Below, in pieces: positions 47,701-59,700 of a stretch of 64,000 nucleotides of DNA. The translations under genes were made by a program, and so were the position numbers. A model generated the notes under the pieces. That model made no database searches, was not told the DNA's origin, and worked only from the letters and a program-made list of their open reading frames with translations. Every line of letters begins with the position of its first letter. Position 1 is the stretch's first letter. This DNA comes from Stomoxys calcitrans (taxonomy: Eukaryota > Arthropoda > Insecta > Diptera > Muscidae): contig NC_081554.1 in assembly GCF_963082655.1 (NCBI RefSeq), positions 92,262,245 to 92,326,244 of the forward strand. Reading direction: 5' to 3'.

Positions 47701-50700
47701 GCTAACAAAGAGAATGCAAACAAAAATCTGACATCTTAATACCGTCAAACCTGGCCGGCTGTTAACAGCTGTTCGCATGAGACCACCTGGTTAAAACCGC
47801 CTTGAGTTGGACCCAGTGACTACTACCTGATTGCAAACCTATCGAAATTATTAACCAATGCGCGTAATTTCTTTGGATTGTTTTAAAAATCGCAAAACAA
47901 GACGTACTGAAGCCACTATAACTTATGGACTAATGATCAGATTAAAATAAAATTTTGCAGGCACTAGTATCACTGTAGACTTGGAGTTTGTGGCGCGATT
48001 TATACATTATCCTATGTACTTTTCACAGTCCATGTGTTATAAAGACAAATTCTAAACAATACAATAAATACCACCGCTATGCACTCGTGGGTCTATTGAT
48101 TGATTTTTGGCGTAAATGCCATCAGGCGCAGGCGTGTTATATGGTCCCAAAGGGTGTTATTGACATGAGACACTAAAATGAGGAACAATTCTCTTCACCA
48201 TATCATCCACCTTACCGTTGTCCGTGATTTTTGAGCCAAACCGTTCTTCCTGCTTGAGTTCACAGCCCAGAAAATGTAATTCAAGCAAATGCAGTAGAGC
48301 CTCTCTAGGGAACTTGATCCATTCCCCTTCTATTTTCTGTTGACCTCCCGTAAATGGAGAATCTTTAGTCATTATTTTCCCTAGTCCTGAACAGGGTTGC
48401 CACTCTAGAAAATTATTTCCTACCAAAATTTAAGAAAAATCCTACCAAACCCGACCAAAGCCTACCACGCCGAAAAAGGGGTACATGTTTTTATACCCAT
48501 CACCGAAGAGTTGGCCACTTTGCCAGTCCATTTGAAACACATCAAATTATAAATTTTCAATGCTACAAAGTGCTAGATTGTCGTTACTCATATAGGATTT
48601 GGACATGTCCGTCCGTCTGTTTGTTAAAATCACTCTACTGCCTAAAGTTAAAAGATGGCCGATATCTTGATATAGCACCCTTTATACTGGACTCCCGGTA
48701 AGAAATCTTGAGTTCATAAAGTCATATTTTTGCCCCGATTTCAATGAAGAACCGTGTCGAAATGCGATTTTACCTCCCTTTTACGCAGTTTCAGTGAGTT
48801 GCACGTGCCCCTGAACATGTGAGTATAGACCAGATTTGACCATATGTGTATGCAGCTGCCACATAGGCCTGTTTTGCGATTGACGGCATTGAACACACAA
48901 AAGCCGCATTTCCTATCCATAATTTACGAAGATTTGAAGAGATTCCTTAACACTCACACCAATTAGGTCAATATCAAAACTTACGCTCTTTTTCCTGAAA
49001 TTTGAAGCAATATGGCTTTTTGTACCCCCTTGGCCCCTCGCTTTCCTTGGCTTATTTCTGCGCACTTAAACAATACACAGAAACGAGAGGAAGTGAATTA
49101 ATTTTGAATCATCCCTGACGACTTTTTCAGAAACCAAAATTTGAGGTCAGCCCGCTGAACGCCTGGGTTCGAATCCCGGCGAGACCATCAAAAAAAATTT
49201 CAGCGGTGGTTTTCCTAATGCTGGCAACATTTGTGAGTTACTATGCCATGTAAAACTTCTCTCCAAAGAGGCTTCTCTCGCACTGCAGCACGCCGTTCGG
49301 ACTCGGCTATAAAAAGGAGGCCCCTTATCATTGAGCTTAAATTTGAATCGGACTGCACTCATAGATATGTGAGAAGATTGCCTCTGTTCCTTAGTGGAGT
49401 GTTCATGAGAAAACATTTTTATTTGCTGGCAAACTACCAAGAGAATAAAAACCAATTTTGGTAGGAACCTACCAAAAACGGCAACACTGGCCTTAAAGCA
49501 TCTGTTATATACTGTTATATTAAGATTGCGGCCTGACGTGGACTATATTCGTACTAATTCCAAATACCTAAAAGCATCTTTCGCCACATAGAATACATGG
49601 TATTTAATTTCAACTCTTATACCCTACAACACTACTGTGGTACAGGGTATTACAACTTAGTGCATTTGTTTGTAGCATCCAGAAAGAAGAGAGCTAGACC
49701 CATAGCTAAGTATACCGATCCACTCAGATTCACTTTCCGATTCCACTTAGCTATGTCCGTCCGTCTGTTTGTCTGTCTGTCCATGTTAATTTGTGAACAA
49801 AGTACAGGTCGCAATTTTCATGTAATCATCTTCAAATTTGGCATTGACATTTTTTATAGCCAAGAGATGAAGTCTATTGAAATTGGAAAAAATCGGTTCA
49901 GATTTGGATATAGCTCCCATATATATGTTGGGCCGATTTGGACTAGTATTGCTATAATTTGGTCATTTGTTAACCGATTCTCTCGAAAATTGGCAGGAAG
50001 GATTTTCCTGTGACTCTCGACATTACTGGTGAACTTCATAGAAATCGGTTAAAATTTCGATATAGCTCCCATATATATTTATATCGCCTGATTTTCACTT
50101 CCAGGGCAATTAAGCGCATTTATTTACCAATCTTTCCAAAATTTTGCACAACGCTTTCCTCGACAACTATCAGAATATCTAAGAAGTTTGGTCGAAATCG
50201 GTGCAGATTTATTTATAGCTCCCATATATATATATATATTCGACCGATTTTGAGTAATATTGCAATAATGGATTCATTTATTAACCGATTATTTCGAAAT
50301 TTGGCAGGAAGGATTTTCTTCTTCTGACTCTTGATATTACTAATGAATTTCATATAAATCGGTTCAGATTTAGATACAGCTCCCTTATATATTTCACCTG
50401 ATTTTCTTTTCACTTCTAGAAGCCAGGAAGTCCACTAAATCCTGTTCAGATTAAGGTATAGGTCCCAATTTCCACTTATAGTGCAGGTGTAGGGTATTAT
50501 ATCGTCGGCTCAGTCCGACTTTTGCCTTTCCTTACTCGTATTTGTTTTATATTGTATTTCCACAGTGTTTTTTTTTTTTCATCAAAGTCCACTCTGTTCA
50601 TTCGACTGCTTTAGAAAAAGGCCGAAAAGTCCAGCCAAAGTGCCATTTGTCACCATTTTCTCATTGGCGCAGCCTATGTTCGAATGCTTATGAATGACAG

Positions 50701-53700
50701 ATGTTCCTGTCGTCCACAAATGAGTGAATTGATTTATCAAGGGTTAGATTGGGTTAACTCGTCTCATTTCCCTTCGGTTATAGACCTATGCCATCGGCAT
50801 GTTGTGTACTCTGCCAAATCTAAAAAAGAAACCTTGAAAAGCTTTTGTCAGGAATACACCGGCTCCAAGTTACCGCGTACGCCATCGAATACGCTTTCGT
50901 ATCGATTGATGAATTACCGCATTCAAAAGCAGTGTAAGCGATTCAGGCTATGAAAGGAACCGTTTAATTTTCTTCTATCGAAGTTTAACTTCAAAGGGCT
51001 CATGTGTACCGCGATACTAGCTAAGCTGCAATTAGCTGTTTTGTACCTTTTTCCAAGATTTTGTTTCTTTTGTTGGTTCCACGTAGAATTGGCCTATTAT
51101 GTCCTTTTGTCTGACATTTATTTTGTGTAAATTATCTAACATCGAAAGCTTATGTTAAAGCTAGGAGTTGGCCATGCGTTCTTCAAACTTCGAAAGGAGT
51201 GTTGCATAGATGCACATCCTTATAGCTAATATCTCTTTCTTAATTATTTTAATGAAGGTGGTAGTGTTACCTGTGTTAAGTGTAGCAAGATCGTTAGTAT
51301 ATAAAATTTCTACTAGTGATTGGCCCCGTCTTTAATGTAAGTACGGCCCCACTTTATGTGGTGTGAGTTGGCTTCGCAATGTGTAAGCACTTCATTGCCT
51401 GATTGATTTGATTGCATGTCTGTTTGATAACTATTGCGTCCACCTATACACAGCGTGTTTTGCCGTGTTGCTACTGTAGAGATTTATCTGCATTTGTTCC
51501 TCCAGTAAACTAGCCTGTTAGAATTCGGTTATTGCATCGTCTTCGGCTCCCCCTATTTACTTTTACCTTCTTAGTTGAATTGCCTCATTATAGGAAAGAA
51601 AACACCGACCACCACTGTGGTAAAACTTGCACGCTATAAACTTTGCTACCGAAATGCTTTACAGATAGATTTCTTTTTCAATGGAACTTAGAACTGTAGC
51701 ATGGTCATTATTATGCTTACTCGTTCATTGTACCTCTACACATATACGTTATATTGATTACACATTGCTCATTCGCTACCTAGGACAAGAAGTTCTTTTT
51801 CAATTGAATTCGATAGCTAGCTGTAAAAATTCACAGTTGTTTTTCATATAAAGCATATACAAAAACTAGACGGTTTACTATTAATACAAAACGAACAAAT
51901 TTGTTCAAACTGCAATAAATACTGTTCACAAATGACAACACTAATGCAAATTACCCAAAATCTGACGAACATATATATGGGAGCTATATCTAAATCTGAA
52001 CCGATTACGACCAAACTTAGTAGTAGTAGTAGTCGATGAAACCGTTGTGCAAAATTTTGGCAAGGTTGGTCAATAAATGCGCTTGATGTGACTCTAAAAG
52101 TGAAAATCGGGTGATATACATATAAGCTGTCATATATGTATCTATCTAAATCTGAACCGATTTCCATGAAATTCACCAGCAATGTCGAGATTCAAGACTG
52201 AATCCTTTCTATCAAATTTCTAGAGAATCGGTTAACAAATGACCATTTTATTGCAGTATGCAAATCGGACGAACATATATATGGGATCTGTATCCAAATC
52301 TGAACCGATTTCGATGAAATTTATTCGTAATGTCGGGAATCATAAATCGAGAGAATCGGTTAATAAATGACCATTTTATTGCAGTATTACTGCAAATCGG
52401 ACGAACATATATGTGGGAGCTATATCCAAATCTGAACCGATTTTTTCCAATTTCAATAGGCCGAAAAACATGCCCATACCAAATTTTAGTACACAAATTA
52501 ACATGGAAAGACGAACATAGCAGTATCGAATCAGAAAGTGATTCTCTTTTCCAGTTTTGGACCACTGTGAATCATTTATTCTCGAACCCGTAGTTCGTAA
52601 ATTGAACTGTTGCTGAGAGGCCTGGTTGTGCTCTCGTAAACATACCGTAAATGTAGGAAAACGTTTCAGCTGTTTTGTTTTGCTTTAAGATTACCGAGCG
52701 TCTGTCGACCATAACCGGAAAGTAGATTTCAGTAAAAACAAAATTTTCCGTTCCGTTTTCATTTCAGCTGATAATATTTGATGTTTGAGGAAATATCTAA
52801 ACCAAAAATTTATCCTGAAATCTTGTGTGTGTAGTAGTATAGCCCCAATCCAGACCCTGTCTCCTGAAACCCTCCTCAATCTGCCCACCGCATCCATAGT
52901 GTACAGAACGGAACCTTGGCCATATTTTGTCTCCTTGTACGGCTCAGAGCGGTGATTGTCGACCCATCTATATCCTCGTTGTTAAATGCCCTCTCAATAT
53001 TCAAGAAGGCCGCCATCGTGTACTCCTTCAATTGGAGAAAAGCAGAAATTTCCTTAAACATCAAATTTTATCAGCTGACACGAAAACGGAACGTAAAATT
53101 TTGTTTTTGCTGAATTCTATTCTCCAGTTACGATCCACAGACGTTCCGTAATCGTTTGCATTTGTTTCCATAAAGCAGAACAAAACAGCTGCACCGTTTT
53201 CCCACATTTACGGTATGTTTACGAGAGCATAAGCAGGCCTTAAGACAATTCGTTTAAATATGTGGAAAATTCAATAAAAGTTGTTACTCCAAGTGAAAAA
53301 AATCTGTTATTTAGGTCAAATATTTTTTTAATTTAAGTTTTTCTACTTCTAACTTAGGCAGATCGAGGGACTGTGATCCGGTAAGAAGAAAATATAGGCA
53401 AAACTAACAAACATGGGAAATTAACCAGAAAGTGGCTGAATTGCTTACAATTTCCAAAATTCCTACGGAAAATGCTGTAAACTGCATACCCAAGCCAGAA
53501 ATCTTTGTCAAGAAATCGAAAACTGTAAGGCGAAGCATCGAACGAACGAAAACAAAAAACTTAAGTAAATATTAAAGTTGTAACTTCAATACTTCAAAGT
53601 TCATGTACGATATAAAAACGATGTCTATGTTGCAAAAAAAATTTTTCAACAAAAGTTAATATATTCAATATAGTCGAATTTGATATATTCATCTGGCTAA

Positions 53701-56700
53701 AAGAAAAATGGAGAAATATTCTTTGGTCTGAAAACTGAAAAGCATTTTTAATAGCCCAAATAGGGGGTGAGATCATGTAATGAAACCGCCTAAAGCCATA
53801 GCGAACCCCAAGTACACCGTATAAACCGTCAATTATGTCGGTGGAAATATCATAGTTTGGGGAATGTTTCTTTCCAATGGAGTCAGCCCGTCTATAATGT
53901 AAAGGGGAATCAAAAATTTACAAATAACGTTAAAATTCCACAGAATTGTATTCTTACTTTATCTGGAGACTTAAAGCTAGTCAGGTGGCCACCGTGGCAG
54001 AGAGGCTAGCAGGTCCGCCTGTGACTCTGAGTCCCAACGGCGTGCCGCAGTGCGATATCTCTTTGGAGAGAAGTTTTACATGGCATAGTACCTCAAAAAT
54101 GTTGCCAACATTAGGAGGGGAAAACTGTCGCTGAAAATTTTTTCTGATGGTCTTGCCAGGATTCGAACCCAGGTGTTCAGCGTCATAGGCAGGCATGCTA
54201 ACCTCTGCGCTACGGTAGCATGTAGACTGCAAAAACAACTTTCGTTATGAAAATGTTAAACATGTGCTGTTTGTTTTATTTTTTCCCATTTTAAGCCATA
54301 CTTGACACAGTTGTTGGAAGTTATACCCAAATGACATATGCAAAAGAATTGCGCCCTCTAGAAGCTCAAGAAATCTAATCGGGAGATCGGTTTATATGAT
54401 GGCTATATCAATGTGTTGTACACTGAAGCACGGTAGCCCTTGCCGATGAAGGACTTCATCGGGTAAATACGGTACGTGCAACCGGCTGCCATGGGATTGT
54501 GGAAGTTATACCTAAACGATATGTGATAAGAATTGCGTATTTGTGTAAAGCGCTTAGCTTTACTTCTTCAAAAGTTAGCGAAAGACGGACGGACGGACAT
54601 GGCTATATCGACTTAAAATGTCATGACAATCACGTATTACAAACAGAATGATGAAATTAGTGTACCCCAATACTATGGTGGAGAGTATGAAAATGGATTT
54701 GAAATGGCCTTCTTTTAATTTAGTTTTTTTTATTTTTCCATTTTTTTTTAATGTTGTGACTCTATTTTTGCCCCTGTTCCTTAGTGGAATGTTCATGGGC
54801 AAAATTTGCAAATGATTCTATTTTGCGACCTAAATTTTTTGAATACTTACCATATGAACTCTGTTTTAGAGGTGCGCTTTGAAGATAGATCCGATTATTA
54901 CAATTTCAATCTCATGTTGTTTGAATCTGATGTCTTCGAGAGATTGAAGACGAGAGGCGGATTATGGACGTATCACTCTGCCGGGATTTGCTGGTCATTT
55001 CTGAGTGGGGTCGAATGAACAGGGTGGATTTTAATGCTCGCAAGACGCAGTACTGTCGATTCACTGACACTTTACAATTGTCAATGTCAAAGGCTCTTGA
55101 CGTTCTGTACATAAAGATACAATGTGATGTCCATTGGTCAAAACATGTAGTCGAAGGAAGCATTCAAGTGCTTGGGCTGTCTTAAGCGGGTTAAGAAATA
55201 TTTCACTTCCTCTGATCTTCTTAATATCTACACTACGTACATCAGGCTAAAGATGGAATACAACTCGCATATATGGGCCGTAGCTTCAAAATCATCCCTG
55301 GGGCTGCTTGACTGGATCCATAGGCGGGCGTTGGGGTTGATTGGAGATGGTTGGGTAACCGACTCTATTGTTTCCCTTGAGCATTGTCGAAATGTGGGTT
55401 GTGTGTCACAGTTCTATCGATTATTCCACGATGTGTGTTCCTCTGATTCCTGAATTGAGGCTGTTTGTCAGAAATACGAGGTTTTCTAAAAGCTCACACC
55501 GGTTGCGATTGCCAGATTGGCCAGCTGATCGGACCATGCACTACCGAGAGAATTCCTTTCTTTCGCTCGAAAGATTCGTATATGAAATCAATTTCCGGCA
55601 GATGTCTTTCCCATTATCTACGACTTCGAGAATTTCTAGACATATGTCTATAAACACAGCTCCCTCTTCTACCCCTGCGATCCTTTAGTATCCTCTTCAA
55701 CACACTACACTGCATACATAGGGGACATCCCCTGCGTGTTGGTTGATTAAGAAAAAATATAGCCACCACATTTAATACATTTACTAGATGTGTCATTTAA
55801 CTTGGTCGCTCTTTTTAGAACGGTGCTATTTTGAAGAAAACACACAACATTTTTCTTTTGTTTTTCATAAATTTTTTATAGCAACTTTTTTTTGTTCACT
55901 GTGCATATTAGCATTATAATCACCTAATACCGGTATCAATCAACCGCATGCTGATGCTGGTCATATGATACTTGATGGTTATCAGTTGACGAAATTTCTA
56001 CTCTATTTACAGTTTCATGTCTAGGTTGTTGCCCTTATTTCATGATATTGTTGTTGTTTGTTTTTCTTTTCTTTTCTTGTAGAGCGAACGATGATTAGAA
56101 ATTTCCCCTACTACAACTAGATATAGAACTGCTATTTTAGTATTAAAAGAAAAAAAAATATCACTACTGCTACTACTACAACAACAACTATTACAAAAGA
56201 AAATCCTACGAAAACCACCATAATAACAAAAGAAAATCAACTAAACAACAATAAAAAAATAAAAAAAAAACGAAGAACATTTTTTTAAAGAAAATGAGAA
56301 ATCATCACCACTCAACAACACCGCCATCATACAACCGCCACCACCACCACCCGACATCATTACCACCTTATTCCTACATTTGCCACCATAAGTGTCGTCA
56401 TCGCCAACCTTCTTTCGGGGTCATCGTTTGTCATCACCATCACCATTGTGTCACATACCACCCAGCCTCGAAGGCCGTTCGTTCGTTCACAACGGCAAAC
56501 GATTGAATTCTTCAAACAAACAACGGAAAATTCTCCAAATTTCCTTCATTTGATTAAACCAGACCACACCATACACAAGTCCCTTGTATTGTTGGAAAAT
56601 GGAAGATCCTATTTATTTTCATAAATCTTAACAATAAAAACAACAACAAAAGTAAATCTTGTAATGCAATTAATAAATGTTACACACAAACCACCATGTA

Positions 56701-59700
56701 TTTGAACGCCCCAAACTGGGAATAACCACACGCACTTGAAAATCACACAGAGGAATTTTTAGTTGGCAATAATTATACTAAGAGTCGATGGCAAGCAAGT
56801 TTATGCTATTTTTTTATTTGTACTGTCGTTGCTCAGAGGTTAACATGTCCATCTTTGATGCTGAACTGCTGGGTTGAAACCTCGACAAGAACACCAGAAA
56901 AAATGTTCAGTGATGGTTGTCCCCTTCTAGTGCTGGCGGCTTTGTGTGGTATTTCTCTTAGGGCACTCGTATCAGCAGTGTCAACTTCTCTACTAAGTGG
57001 TGTCGCACTGTATCAGACAGCACTCATTTATAAAAGAGAAGTATCCCCGCTGTCCCTTAATGGAATGTTCACAGCCAAATTGATTATTCAGTGCAAGTTA
57101 TGTGCTATTAGCTGTCATCGATAACTACACTTAACAATATGTTGTTATGATACCGTTAAAGATTTGAAGCAAAGAAAAGGAACTAAAGTTACCCACCATG
57201 GGTATTTTATTGTAACACCACTAAGTACATATGTAGTTATATCCAGATATGGGCCGATTTGGCTCACATTTGCATTAGATACCGAGAAGCCTCACATAAG
57301 TCAAAGTTTAAAAGTTCATCAAAATCGGGTAATAAATGCGCCCTTTATGGGCTAAGGACTCTAAAATGAGAGATTAGACCATACTCGGTTCGGACATCGG
57401 GGGGTTAGGTTAGGTTGAAAAGAGGGTGCAGATATTAATGCGCCCCATGCCACTATTGTGGCTTGTTGTGCGCTTTAAAAACTATAAAGGAACCTCTAAA
57501 AAGAAATTTTTAACTTAGGAAATCCGTGCTACTAACAAAATCCTTAAATGTTTTCCATACCACTCCCCTAAGTTCGTTCAAGTCTGGTATTGTGTCTATA
57601 CCTAAGTGCCGGTATCTGTTAGACGCGAAAGTCGCGCTATGACAAAGAAATGCCCCAACGTCTCATCATTTTCCCCGCATGCCCTACACATGCTATTACT
57701 TACCGCACCGATTTTACATAAGTGAGCTCGTAGTCCTATGTGTCCCGTTATGATACCAATAGCTATACTAACCTCCTTCTTACTTCCTTTCAGTAATAGC
57801 CTGGTCTTCTCACGATCTGGATCCCTCTGTAGGATTTTCGCCGTCCTATCGACCGTTTCGCTGTTCCACGATGTTACATGCGTATTCGTTGCCCATTCCC
57901 TTAACTCGGACTGCGTCGACCCGAAAGGCTTCGGGTTAACCAAGTTTATTGATGGCAGTCCTCTGGCATTCACCGTCAAATCTTCTGCCCTTTCATTTCC
58001 CATTACTCAGTTATGGCCCGGCACCCAAACGATGCGGATTTTGCCTTCCTCAGAGAAGGCGTTAATCTCCTTCCTACACTGTAAGACTGTTCGTGACGTT
58101 ACCGTCCTGGTAGTTATTGCCCTTATGACAATTTTACTGTCGGTGAAGATGTTCACACTCGACGTCCTCGCGTTAGCACCACACCACTTCACGCATGATC
58201 TTCCACATGGCAATACTAGGGTTCCGTCAATCCAAGACTGTGCCGATGGCAGCAGTGCCTCGCTCTTGACTTCAAGGTTCATCTCAGGTATCCGATCGGA
58301 AACCTCTTCCCTTCCTTCCAGATTTCCTATCGTCGCCTCGATTATACCGCGGTGGTATGAGCTGCTCCCATCCTCAATCCATTCTTCCATCGCCTTAAGT
58401 CTCATAGCAGCAGTGGCTGCCTCACACTTAATCTGTATGTCAATGGGTCGGATATCTCGAATAGTCTCCTGTGCCATAGTGGGCGTGGTCCTCTGAACCT
58501 GACGTATGGTCCTTATGTTGCACTCTTTTTCCATAGCAATTCACCAAACTACTGAGGCGTAAGTAAATATTTGTCTAATCACGCTCCTGTAGAGCTAAAG
58601 AACTATCCTCCGATTCAGGCCCCATTTCGAGGCTACGGCCGTTCTACATAGTGCCCAACATTTGTGAGCCTTCTCAGTACGCTCCTGAATGTGACACTAC
58701 CAATTCAGTTTCCTGTCCAAGATCACATCTAAATATTTGACCTTTTCAGATATTGAAATCGTCTTATTGAGGAAACGTGGTGCGTTAAATTGACTCACCT
58801 TCGTCTTCCTCGTGAACAGGCATATTTCTGTCTTCTCTGGGTTAACATTGAGACCTCTGGGTCTAGCCCAGTCATATGCAAGACCCTTTCGGCCCTTCTG
58901 CATAGCTCGTTCGGATCCGTACACCATAGAAGTATTATAACATCATCTGCTTAGCAGACAGGTTTAAATCCCTCCTCAGTCAGCATCCGTAATAGGTCAA
59001 AATCGGATAATAAATACGGTTTTTTTTTTGGTTAAGACCCCAAATCCTCAGACCTGTTTTTGGCAGCTATATCCCAATATGGTACCGGTTAAACCACACT
59101 TAAGCTTAATACAAATCACTGTTCCAAGTTTAAGTGAAATCGGGCTATAAATACGCCTGTTGTGGGCTTAAGACCCTAACTAGGCATATCAGTCTATATG
59201 GCAGCTATATCTAAACTCTGACCGTTTTAATTCATATTCAGGTAGACCCTTAATCGTCTCTGTATGGTATCTATGCATATCGAAATATGTACCGATTTCG
59301 ACCATATTCAAGTCGGATATTGGGAGACTTAAGTGGACCTTAAGAACCAATACCGCAATATCGGTCTATATGGCACCTATACCTAAACATTGTCCGATTG
59401 GAAAAATATTTGGAAAAGATGTCAAGGGGATGTCTTAGGAAAACTTGCCATTTCAAATTTAAGCAAAGTCAGTCAATAAATAACCCTTTTATGGGCTCAA
59501 GACCCTGTATCTCTAAATCGGTCCATATGGCAACTATATATGAATATATTCCGATATTGCCCGTTCACTTAACCTGTGTATTGAAAAAATACGGATGTGT
59601 ACAAAACGTCAGCTCAAGCTGTAGTGTGAATACAACTAAAGGACGTACAGACACACAGACAACGTTAAATCGTCTTAAAATCGTACGAAGGTCAGAAATA

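Larger units (their letters stand above)
55691..56823 (+). other. Repeat-poor stretch around candidate exon 56083
   Basis: Contains ACAACAACAA runs and His/Pro-coding CCACCACCA (56330-56350). No transposon is recognised. The stretch may be a Bsg terminal exon with its 3' UTR, or plain intron. Confidence 0.35.

Noticed and set aside
56294..56506. 70-codon His/Pro-rich open frame
   Set aside because: Composition reflects CCACCA/CATCAC repeats; no start context, homology or splice support.
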